Position numbers and translations under genes: made by a program
Assembly (NCBI GenBank): GCA_934725685.1
Contig: CAKVBX010000011.1
Span: forward strand, 1-42,570
Origin: an uncultured Bacilli bacterium
Lineage (GTDB): Bacteria; Bacillota_I; Bacilli_A; RFN20; CAG-288
Direction: 5' to 3'
Length of the DNA: 42,570 bases
The notes under the pieces: model-generated
Database searches by the model: none
What the model saw: the letters and a program-made list of their open reading frames with translations, nothing else
What the model was told of the DNA's origin: nothing
Shown: in pieces, positions 32,461 through 39,762 of the stretch
Numbering within the stretch: position 1 is the stretch's first letter
How the letters are laid out: each line of letters starts with the position of its first letter

Positions 32461-32489
32461 ACTATAGTTCCCCAGCGGCAGATTGTGAA
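32461..32489 (-). promoter_or_regulatory. Promoter of the riboswitch-phnDCEE operon
   Basis: TTCACA (32484-32489) and TATAGT (32461-32466) with 17-nt spacing on the minus strand, about 18 nt before the aptamer. Confidence 0.75.
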
Positions 32490-32548
32490 TATGACAACGC
32501 TTTCATTTTACAAGTCCGTTTACTTAGTCTTCAATTTTTAACAATGGT

Positions 32549-32576
32549 TTGATTTTTCAGGAGAAAATGATATCAT
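32549..32576 (+). promoter_or_regulatory. Candidate promoter of the CoaX-like/ECF pair
   Basis: TTGATT (32549-32554) and TATCAT (32571-32576) with 16-nt spacing. The leader of about 70 nt contains CTCCTT (32601-32606), which is complementary to the AAGGAG ribosome binding site (32642-32647). Confidence 0.5.
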
Positions 32577-32653
32577 TACCAACCGGAGAGCTTTATTTAC
32601 CTCCTTAAACATTACTCGCACGGTACTTTCATAGACTGTAGAAGGAGAATGCC

Positions 32654-33436
32654 ATGATATTGTTAGCAGATTTGAAAAACACCTCTTTTTCGGTTGCCTT
32701 ATATTCCGACCGAAAAACGAGAAAAGCCGGCTTCAGAATTTACCCTGATCGGACAAAAAGCGAATCGGAATATATCGCAACGCTGCTCCAATTCTTTTCT
32801 TTGGAATCGATAAGGAAAGAGGACATTGAAGGGGCTGTCCTTTCCTCTGTTGTCCCTTCCCTGACCAAGCGGATTCAAAGCGCCATCAGCAAAGCGACTG
32901 GAAAGCAATGCCTGCTTCTATCAAGGAAGCTCAAAACCGGCATTGCCATCCGGACAGACAGTCCCAGCGAAGTCGGATCGGACCTCATCGCTTCGGCCCT
33001 CGGCGCCATCCAAGATTATCAAAAGGACATGCTCATCGTCTCCCTCTCTTCTGTCCTTTCCTTTTCCCTGGTGACGGAAAAGAAAGAGTTTCTTGGCTGT
33101 TCTCTTTTTCCAGGCCTGCGGCTTTCCAGCGAAGCAATGTGGAACAGTTCAGCCCAGCTCATGGATATCGACCTTTCAATTCCGGCAAGGCTGATTGGGA
33201 AAAGCACGAAAGAGAGCATGAACGCCGGAATCGTCGGGGGATATCTCACCCTCATCCGTCACTTTTCAGAAGAAATAGAAAAGGAATATGGGAAGCCGCT
33301 ATACAAAATTCTGACCGGAACCGACATGGGAATCCTCCAAGATGCCTTGGTATCGGAATTCGAATGCAATGCCGACCTGATCTTTGACGGATTATATGAG
33401 ATTTACACAAAAAACAAGGAGAACTATCTAAAATGA
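32654..33436 (+). CDS. CoaX-like (type III pantothenate kinase) protein with degenerate active site
   Basis: This 260-residue protein aligns end to end with CoaX, which phosphorylates pantothenate in CoA synthesis. Kept: Asp6, SSVVPS, VGSD (Asp110), PGLRLSSEA, IGKST and a C-terminal helix. Altered: phosphate-1 loop DLKNTS (usually DxGNT), SDL in place of the ADR Arg (Leu111), phosphate-2 loop SLSSVLS (usually DFGTATT; Asp to Ser130) and TGTD in place of TGG. It may have lost kinase activity and now sense or regulate. AAGGAG precedes the ATG. The downstream ECF S component overlaps it by 4 nt, so the two likely work together on pantothenate or a related vitamin. Confidence 0.85.
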   Translation: MILLADLKNTSFSVALYSDRKTRKAGFRIYPDRTKSESEYIATLLQFFSLESIRKEDIEGAVLSSVVPSLTKRIQSAISKATGKQCLLLSRKLKTGIAIRTDSPSEVGSDLIASALGAIQDYQKDMLIVSLSSVLSFSLVTEKKEFLGCSLFPGLRLSSEAMWNSSAQLMDIDLSIPARLIGKSTKESMNAGIVGGYLTLIRHFSEEIEKEYGKPLYKILTGTDMGILQDALVSEFECNADLIFDGLYEIYTKNKENYLK

Positions 33437-34101
33437 CAAACACCAGAACCGATTCGAAGAAGAAAATCAGAAGACTGACCGGAGTCAGCTTACTGCTTGC
33501 TCTTGCCGTCGCTTTAGGCCTGATTGCCAACTATGTCACGATCGGCACGATTTCCATCACCCTGTCTTTGATTCCAATCGTCATGGGCGCCGTGATTTAT
33601 GGCCCGGTCGCCGGTCTCATCCTGGGTCTTGCCGTCGGAGTCATCACCGTCGTCGCCCCTGCGACCCTGCAAATGATCGCCGCCCTTCAGGGTGTCAGTT
33701 CCCTTCCAGCCTATGTCGTCACCATCGAGACGGTCGTCGTCTGCCTGGTCAAAATGGGGATGGCCGGCCTTATCCCTGGTCTCATCTTCAAAGCGCTCCG
33801 CAATAAGCATTTCAACCTCGGCGTTATCCTTGCCGGCATCTCGGCCCCGATTGTCAATACCGGTCTCTTTGCTTTGTTCATGGCGACTTTGATGAGAACT
33901 GACCTCAACAACGCCTATAACCAAGCCGGTTCAAACTTTGCCTACTTCCTCTTCATCGGTATGATCGGCATCAATTTCATCATCGAGTTTGCTGTCAATG
34001 CCATCCTCTCTCCTGCAATGGTCTATGTTTCCCGTTTCGCTTTCAAGAATGTCAATCTCGGTACGGAAGTCATCGGAAAACAGGAAGAGATAAAAGAATA
34101 A
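33433..34101 (+). CDS. ECF transporter S component
   Basis: This 222-residue membrane protein has six hydrophobic segments and the S-component pattern (LSLIPIVMGAVIYGPVAGLI; later LVKMGMAGLIPGLIF, IIEFAVNAILSP). It binds a vitamin-type substrate and docks to the shared EcfAA'T module, which is not in this window. Coupling by ATGA overlap to a CoaX homologue suggests pantothenate (PanT-like) as substrate; this is inference from context. It is followed by an imperfect hairpin. Confidence 0.88.
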   Translation: MTNTRTDSKKKIRRLTGVSLLLALAVALGLIANYVTIGTISITLSLIPIVMGAVIYGPVAGLILGLAVGVITVVAPATLQMIAALQGVSSLPAYVVTIETVVVCLVKMGMAGLIPGLIFKALRNKHFNLGVILAGISAPIVNTGLFALFMATLMRTDLNNAYNQAGSNFAYFLFIGMIGINFIIEFAVNAILSPAMVYVSRFAFKNVNLGTEVIGKQEEIKE

Positions 34102-34152
34102 AGCTTTAGCAAGATAAAAGCTTAAAATTTAGCAAAGAAATGTTTTAAATTT

Positions 34153-34184
34153 AAAACCCCTTCCTAAAAATAGAAAGGTTTTTT
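34153..34184. terminator. Imperfect hairpin between convergent genes
   Basis: AAAACC (34153-34158) and GGTTTTTT (34177-34184) pair with internal bulges. T runs on both sides suit a bidirectional terminator for the ECF gene and the YcxB-like pair. Confidence 0.55.
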
Positions 34185-34187
34185 AAG

Positions 34188-34649
34188 CTAGCTATTCTGA
34201 TTATCTTCTTTTTGGAAAATGATTCGTTTAGGGATAAAGATATAATTGAAACTGTCCTTATAATAATAGATTCCGTTTACGTTTTCTTTCACTTTCGCAA
34301 TAGGGAAAGAAGAAGCAAACTGATTCTCCCCATTGGTGATGACATAAGACAGGACATTGTTTTCCACCATAATATCATGGTGATACATCCAACATTTCAT
34401 GAACGGTTCTTTCTTATTCCTGATCAATAAGAGCAAAGAATTCAATAGGAGGGCCAAAGAGAACACAATCATGGTCTCAGAAAGTCTAACCTGAGCTGAA
34501 GTATCTTCATAGAGATGAATGATATAAAAGATGGCGACTAAGACAAGGAAAAGGACCTCCACTAGGAAAACAATAAGATTATTCTTCCAGGTCTGCTTCC
34601 GTCTCTCTTCTCCGGTAATAAAATAGCGATAAGTCTGTTTCATTGTCAT
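34188..34649 (-). CDS. YcxB-like membrane protein, second of a pair
   Basis: This 153-residue protein has two membrane helices (about 25-45 and 58-80), then a soluble C-terminal domain ending GIYYYKDSFNYIFIPKRIIF, the pattern of the YcxB-like family. The function of that family is unknown. The start overlaps the stop of the preceding paralogue by 4 nt (ATGA). It shares the layout of its neighbour but is only weakly similar in sequence, so they are an old duplication or a matched pair. Confidence 0.8.
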   Translation of the reverse strand: MTMKQTYRYFITGEERRKQTWKNNLIVFLVEVLFLVLVAIFYIIHLYEDTSAQVRLSETMIVFSLALLLNSLLLLIRNKKEPFMKCWMYHHDIMVENNVLSYVITNGENQFASSFPIAKVKENVNGIYYYKDSFNYIFIPKRIIFQKEDNQNS

Positions 34650-35152
34650 TCTCCTTTTCCCTCTTCCGTCTTCCTACTTTCCAACGGAATCGCAATATAA
34701 CTATGGGAATTCTTATAGATCAAAAGAAGTTTCTTAGTTTTCCGTACTTTAACGGCAAAGAATTCATCCTCCATCACAAAGCCTCCGTATTCAATCTGAT
34801 GGAAAACATGTTTTCCGTCCACTATCACTTTCTGCTGTCCCTCCTTTCTCAGATAACTATCCGAATAATTCTGGAAGAAAAGGTCGAAAACAATGGCAAG
34901 GAAAAGAAATACAAGGAAAATCGCGAAAAAGACAATATCCATTTCAAAGTGATAATTGAGCCAAAAGGTCTTCATCGGATTGTTTTCAGGATCAGTCGTG
35001 AAAAGGAGGAAGATAAGAGATACAAAAAGGTTGACCAAGACGGATCCTAAGGAAATCATTAGAGAAATAAAGGCGGGTTTCAACATTCGGTGGTCTAACA
35101 TTTTCATCTGCTTTTTCGAATATCGAAAACAATACTCTTCTTTCATGATCAC
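34646..35152 (-). CDS. YcxB-like membrane protein, first of a pair
   Basis: This 168-residue protein has two membrane helices (about 28-52 and 70-95), then a soluble domain with KLLLIYKNSHSYIAIPLES near the end, the YcxB-like pattern. The start is probably the GTG at 35152, 5 nt after GGAG; an ATG at 35146 lies 11 nt from it. No function is known. It is coupled to the downstream paralogue. Confidence 0.8.
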   Translation of the reverse strand: MIMKEEYCFRYSKKQMKMLDHRMLKPAFISLMISLGSVLVNLFVSLIFLLFTTDPENNPMKTFWLNYHFEMDIVFFAIFLVFLFLAIVFDLFFQNYSDSYLRKEGQQKVIVDGKHVFHQIEYGGFVMEDEFFAVKVRKTKKLLLIYKNSHSYIAIPLESRKTEEGKGE

Positions 35153-35260
35153 ATAATCTCCTTTCTTAAATTTTCCTTAAAACCATGTTATATCTTCCTA
35201 TGCTATGTTGATGAGTTTTTCTCATTTTATAGTTTTTTCACAAACATGCAATGCTTTTAT

Positions 35261-35283
35261 AAAAAAAGGCTGCCGAAGCAGCC
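35261..35283 (-). terminator. Terminator of the carbohydrate cluster, UUCG loop
   Basis: On the minus strand GGCTGC-TTCG-GCAGCC is followed by seven T residues, just past the LacI-type gene. Confidence 0.92.
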
Positions 35284-35288
35284 AGAAA

Positions 35289-36254
35289 TCAATAAATCGC
35301 AAGTTTGACCGGATAGACTTTCCCGTATCCTTTTTCCAAATCCGTCTTCTGCTTTACTGCATCGAGATCGGAAACCACCTCTCTGACAATGCTGTCCGTA
35401 TCCGTCGCTACCGAATTGATTGGTTCATAGATTCGTAAGGATTCCGTGATATTGTCAAAGCCGAAGATCATGATATTGTCAATATGGTATTTTCTTCTCA
35501 GTTGAACCCGGAGTGATAAGGCCAGATAATCCGAGAAACAGAAGGCGAATTCAATCTTATTCTCCACTATCATCCGACAGGCTTCCTCAACGGTATCCTT
35601 ATCTTCCTCAAACGGAACAGAATAAAACCGAGCCCCTTCCTTCTTCTCCGCCGCTCCTTTAAAACCAGCTAATCTTCTGGTCGATGTCTCCGAAGGAGAA
35701 TCCGTGATATAAATGCAGCTCTGATAGGGGTGAGAGAGGAAATATTCACCGACCTTCTTCCCACCGTTATAGTCATCCGTAATGATATAGTGAATCATAG
35801 GACTTTTCGGTTTGATGCCAATCAGGAAAACAGGAATCTTGTTGGCAACAAGTGCCTGGACGACATCATCGTCCGGTTCCGTCAGGGATATGACGGCAGA
35901 GCATTTATTGGAAAACACAGTACGGATGCTATCCATGGTGAGGCGATATCCCGGAATGGCAGAGACCATTCCGTTATAACCCGCTTTTGCAAGTTCCCGG
36001 ATGATCTTATCGCAGAGGATGGCAAAATAAGGGTTGAAAAAGCCATTCATGAAAACAGCAACCGTATTGCTCGTCCCCATCTTCAAAGAGACAGCGAGGC
36101 TGTTCTTGACATAGCCGAGTTCTTTAGCTTTCTCTCTCACCCTCTGTTTCGTCGCTTCGCTGATTTCCGGAGAATCACGAAGCGCTTTGGATACGCCATC
36201 TACGGAAATATGTAGAGCCAATGCGATATCCTTCATCGACACATTTTTATTCAT
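35289..36254 (-). CDS. LacI family transcriptional regulator
   Basis: This 321-residue protein has an N-terminal helix-turn-helix (MKDIALALHISVDGVSKALR, 7-26) and hinge helix region, then a two-lobed periplasmic-binding-like effector domain (VAVFMNGFFNPYFA, FGFDNITES). It most likely represses or activates the adjacent esterase/GH43/lipoprotein/MsmK cluster in response to a sugar. It is translated from the same message: its ATG overlaps the esterase stop by 4 nt, so it would be autoregulated if the cluster is its target. Confidence 0.94.
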   Translation of the reverse strand: MNKNVSMKDIALALHISVDGVSKALRDSPEISEATKQRVREKAKELGYVKNSLAVSLKMGTSNTVAVFMNGFFNPYFAILCDKIIRELAKAGYNGMVSAIPGYRLTMDSIRTVFSNKCSAVISLTEPDDDVVQALVANKIPVFLIGIKPKSPMIHYIITDDYNGGKKVGEYFLSHPYQSCIYITDSPSETSTRRLAGFKGAAEKKEGARFYSVPFEEDKDTVEEACRMIVENKIEFAFCFSDYLALSLRVQLRRKYHIDNIMIFGFDNITESLRIYEPINSVATDTDSIVREVVSDLDAVKQKTDLEKGYGKVYPVKLAIY

Positions 36255-37165
36255 TTTTCCAAAAACGCCTCCGTGACATTCTCAGCGAATAAACTACCGA
36301 GTTTAATCATGGAATCGGAATCATAATGATAAATATCCGGATTCCCGACCGGCTCATTATTATAATTCAATCCTTCCTCGATTGTACCGAAATAGACATG
36401 GTTTTCATCTTCCTCCGCCAATCTCTTTTTGGCCTCATTGATTTCGGAATGATGTGTCCATGCACTGCAGTCGGAAATCCCGGCGTCGACAAAACCGATA
36501 CCATCCGGAGAGGAATAATAATTGAGTTCCTCCCTCATATCCTCAACCAGGGCTTTCTCATACTGATAATAATCAGCATAATAATTGCTGGAGGAATCAT
36601 CTTCTCCCTGCATCCAGCAGATTGCCTTGACTTCCGGATACAGATCCATACTTTCCAGTTTCTTCAGCTGTTTCAGCGTATAATCCATCGCAAACCGATA
36701 AAGGCTCCCCGTCATCCCGCTTTTCGGAGAACGCCAGGAATTATAAAGGCTTGTTGCGCCCTGGGCAAATTTGATCAGATATACCGGATTCTTGAGTGTC
36801 TGATGGTGAAAACATTCCGCCATTCCGACCTCCGGTCCGAATCGGGATGTCTGATACCCTTGTCCCAATTTCACCGGAACAAATTCCTCATTGGATGTGT
36901 TGTTGGTTATCGTGCAGGCATAGGAAATCAGAACATCATCATATCCTTTTATGTATTCTGCAGTTTTTTCTTTCCCTACCGTGCCGATGAGGTTTTCCTT
37001 GTACGTATGGCCTTCCATATTCGACTGGCCATACATCAGAACAACCTGTACTTTATTATCGATTTCCACACTCGGGGCTTCCGTTGCCTCAGTAGGAACG
37101 GAATCTGTTTTTCCACATCCGATAAGGAAAAATGATAACACGGAAATCAACCATTTCTTTTTCAT
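36251..37165 (-). CDS. SGNH/CE6-like carbohydrate esterase lipoprotein
   Basis: This 304-residue lipoprotein has lipobox LIGC (Cys17), then a short linker and an SGNH-type esterase domain of the sialate O-acetylesterase/CE6 class. Catalytic Ser48 lies in YGQSNMEG, a GPEVGMAE block follows, an oxyanion-type CWMQGED comes near 183-189, and Asp277/His280 lie in PDIYHYDSDSMIKLG. It likely removes acetyl groups from plant or host glycans at the cell surface. The ATG at 37165 has GAGG 7 nt upstream and overlaps the GH43 stop by 4 nt. Confidence 0.9.
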   Translation of the reverse strand: MKKKWLISVLSFFLIGCGKTDSVPTEATEAPSVEIDNKVQVVLMYGQSNMEGHTYKENLIGTVGKEKTAEYIKGYDDVLISYACTITNNTSNEEFVPVKLGQGYQTSRFGPEVGMAECFHHQTLKNPVYLIKFAQGATSLYNSWRSPKSGMTGSLYRFAMDYTLKQLKKLESMDLYPEVKAICWMQGEDDSSSNYYADYYQYEKALVEDMREELNYYSSPDGIGFVDAGISDCSAWTHHSEINEAKKRLAEEDENHVYFGTIEEGLNYNNEPVGNPDIYHYDSDSMIKLGSLFAENVTEAFLEK

Positions 37166-38025
37166 TCTGCCACCTCGCATTTTCCGTTCTGGAAACGGAT
37201 TGGAACAATCTGAGGATATTCCTCACCATGTGCTTCATTGTTCACATGGACAACAAGATAACTGTGTTCATCAAAAGAGCGGAAAATCATTCCGTGTCCT
37301 CCGCTTTGAATGGGAAGTGCATTTTCTTCCTGAATATAATCCGGAGAAACAAAGGAATCCTTCGGATAAGCGACCCCAATCCGATAACCATCCTTTCCAT
37401 AGCTGGACCATAGAAGTGCGTGGACACCATCCGATTCGATGACATAGGGGCCATCGGTCACATGGATACGGGGGCGGTCTGCCCAGCTTGGCTGTTCGCT
37501 CCATTTGGCATCCGAACCATGGAAGAGGACAACAGGATCTCCGATTGCCTCCTTCAGGTCCTGTGACAAAGGGACGGCACAAATGGTTCCATCGTTGATC
37601 TGAAGCCATTCATGACAGAAAATCATATAGGGCCGTTCCTTTTCGTCGATATAAAGGGTCCCATCCAGGCATTCCCAATCCTCTGGTGTCAACAAAGAAG
37701 AATGGAGATGGAAAGGACCTTTCGGAGAATCGGAAGCAAGAATCAGTGTGCTCCTTACATGGTCAGCCCCCTTAAAAGAGGCAAACATATAGTAAGTGCC
37801 AAGATGATAGTGGACTTCCGGAGCCCAATAATCCTCCGTCCCCCAGAAATCGGAAGGAGGAGTGAAAACCTTAAAAGGGCCTTCCCATGAAACCAAATCG
37901 GAACTGGTAAAACAGTAAAATCCAATTCCCTGATAATAAGGAGTTGTTCCATAGAGATAGTATCGCTTCGTCTGAGAATCGGCCAAGATAAAAGGGTCTC
38001 TGATTTTGATGTCGGATAGTTTCAT
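37162..38025 (-). CDS. GH43 family glycoside hydrolase
   Basis: This 287-residue five-bladed beta-propeller enzyme has the catalytic base Asp10 in IRDPFI, WAPEV at 67-71, the pKa-modulating Asp121 in CLDGTLYID and TDGPY at 190-194, where many GH43 have TEGP; a TDGP subgroup also exists. The GGHGMIF motif follows. It has no signal peptide, so it likely acts inside on imported arabino- or xylo-oligosaccharides. AGAGG precedes the ATG. It is placed between the lipoprotein genes and the esterase in one transcript. Confidence 0.9.
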   Translation of the reverse strand: MKLSDIKIRDPFILADSQTKRYYLYGTTPYYQGIGFYCFTSSDLVSWEGPFKVFTPPSDFWGTEDYWAPEVHYHLGTYYMFASFKGADHVRSTLILASDSPKGPFHLHSSLLTPEDWECLDGTLYIDEKERPYMIFCHEWLQINDGTICAVPLSQDLKEAIGDPVVLFHGSDAKWSEQPSWADRPRIHVTDGPYVIESDGVHALLWSSYGKDGYRIGVAYPKDSFVSPDYIQEENALPIQSGGHGMIFRSFDEHSYLVVHVNNEAHGEEYPQIVPIRFQNGKCEVAE

Positions 38026-38056
38026 GGTATACCTCTTTCAATGACAAAACAGATGG

Positions 38057-38078
38057 CTGGGGCAGTTTCCTGCCCCAG
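38057..38078 (-). terminator. Hairpin between the lipoprotein and GH43 genes
   Basis: CTGGGGCAG and CTGCCCCAG pair perfectly around a TTTC loop. Only a weak T run follows on the minus strand (CATCTGTTTTG), so it may only partly stop transcription or protect the upstream mRNA. Confidence 0.55.
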
Positions 38079-38093
38079 CGCAGAACAAAACGC

Positions 38094-39731
38094 TCAGGCG
38101 TTCAAAGTAATTTCACTCAAAGTGCAGTCAAGATCGCGGCTGAGGAAGGAAAGATAGGCAGCTCCTTTATAACCATCGTTCCAGCCGTGGTTATATTCAA
38201 GAAGCACTGTACCATCTTCTTTCGCAATGCGGATCTTCGTATCTTGCCCATCACTCTCGGAATATAGTCTCGTAAAGGTAACCTGATAAGTCTTCCCGAC
38301 TTCCAAGGAATCCTGATCCGAATACTGCCTTCCACCATCTCCGATACCCTGAGGAAGGTCGCTGTTTCCGTTCCAACCTGTAAAACCAGCTTTTGTTTCA
38401 GAAATCAGACAAGAGCGGGATTCGGAAATATTACCATCATGACGATGGATGGTGACAGCGAGAGATGGCATAGGATTGACAGAGCCAAAAGCATCGATCC
38501 TGAGTTTGAAGGAAACACTGCTTTCCTTTCCAGCTGGCATCATGAAAGCATCGCCGATGGATTTTGCCGCATAGTCTTTCGGATTGCCACCGCTGATTCC
38601 GCTAACGCCCTGGAATTTGACGGTGGTACTGTCTGCACTGATGATGACATTGTTCTTGAAGCTCGGATAAAGTTTCTGATTTTTTACGCCATCGATCATC
38701 TGATCAATCTTTTCGGTGTCAACCGTAACCTGAAGATCAGAGAAAGAAGCCTGTGTCTGACCGACATAAATGGCGGGAGTCGTATCGATATTGTCAGCAT
38801 CCATATAGAGGTTCTCAAACCAATAGAGTTCACCATTGATCAGATAATAATAGGTATTCTCCTTACGGATTGTCGTGAGCGTCATATCGCTCATATCGAG
38901 CGAATAGAGATCATGCAATCTCCAAACCTGAGACCGGTCCGTGGTCTCACCCCAAAGGACATTGCCGTTCTCGATATCCATGACAATACTCTTCTTGCTA
39001 TCCTGATTGGCACCGGGAGAAACAAAGAAGCCATGGAACTTATTGTTATCATAGAGATGTCCCAAAGACACTCTGCTCCAGGTGTCATCCGTCTTAGCGT
39101 TGGATAAGGAAACCTTGGCACTGAATGCATAGGTCTGTCCTTTGACATTCTTCAATTTGGCAAAGGTATTTACATTATTGGAGACGCTGTCCTTTGTCTT
39201 GAAAGAAACATTCTCCGTGCTGTAAACACCATCATAATCGAATGCATCGGCATTGACACTGATATCGAGAAGCGTATCGATAACATCGAATTCATATTCA
39301 TCTATGATTTCGGTTCCTTCGATTGTAGCTGTGACTCTGACATGTCCTTTTTTCATCGCTGTGAAAAGGCCACCAGTCGTCATTGTTCCATATTGATTGT
39401 CATCGACTGAGAATAGGACATTGCTTCCCTCCGGATTGACGGTCGCAGAGAACTGCAGTGTCTTACCAACGAACACTTCCTTTTCCGTATTATTGATGTG
39501 AACGGTGCGAATGACTTCCGTAGGTTTCTCAGTAGGTTTCTCGGTAGGTTTCTCGGTAGGTCTTTCGGTGGGCTTTTCGGTGGGCTTTTCGGTGGGCTTT
39601 GTCGTCTCAACAGTTTCCGTCGGTTTTTCTGTCGGGACCTCTGTGTCTTTTGTGCCGCATCCAGTTGCCATCACACAGAACATCAGGAAGAGAAGGGAAC
39701 GATGCATCATCTTCGAATTCGTGCGTTTCAT
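38094..39731 (-). CDS. Lipoprotein with Thr-Pro-Glu-Lys linker, BIG2 domain and two glycan-binding-like modules
   Basis: This 545-residue lipoprotein has lipobox MATGC (Cys25), a linker of PTEKPTE repeats (about 33-72), a bacterial Ig-like BIG2 domain (about 76-151), and two beta-rich modules of the concanavalin/LamG or 3-keto-disaccharide hydrolase-like type. The first module (about 215-346) contains DRSQVW and LINGELYW. It has no transport motifs and is not a standard sugar-binding protein, so it probably binds polysaccharide at the surface or hydrolyses it. AGGAGG lies before the ATG. It is paralogous to the next upstream gene. Confidence 0.82.
   Translation of the reverse strand: MKRTNSKMMHRSLLFLMFCVMATGCGTKDTEVPTEKPTETVETTKPTEKPTEKPTERPTEKPTEKPTEKPTEVIRTVHINNTEKEVFVGKTLQFSATVNPEGSNVLFSVDDNQYGTMTTGGLFTAMKKGHVRVTATIEGTEIIDEYEFDVIDTLLDISVNADAFDYDGVYSTENVSFKTKDSVSNNVNTFAKLKNVKGQTYAFSAKVSLSNAKTDDTWSRVSLGHLYDNNKFHGFFVSPGANQDSKKSIVMDIENGNVLWGETTDRSQVWRLHDLYSLDMSDMTLTTIRKENTYYYLINGELYWFENLYMDADNIDTTPAIYVGQTQASFSDLQVTVDTEKIDQMIDGVKNQKLYPSFKNNVIISADSTTVKFQGVSGISGGNPKDYAAKSIGDAFMMPAGKESSVSFKLRIDAFGSVNPMPSLAVTIHRHDGNISESRSCLISETKAGFTGWNGNSDLPQGIGDGGRQYSDQDSLEVGKTYQVTFTRLYSESDGQDTKIRIAKEDGTVLLEYNHGWNDGYKGAAYLSFLSRDLDCTLSEITLNA
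39524..39610 (-). repeat. 12-bp tandem repeats coding PTEK
   Basis: A run of near-identical 12-bp units encodes Pro-Thr-Glu-Lys/Arg repeats in the lipoprotein linker. Such runs can change length by slippage. Confidence 0.8.
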
Positions 39732-39762
39732 ACTTTTTACCTCCTATGATTCGCTCTTCAAC

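Noticed and set aside
39524..39610. Short regular repeats considered as a CRISPR array
   Set aside because: The units are 12 bp, contiguous and in frame, coding Pro-Thr-Glu-Lys. There are no spacers.
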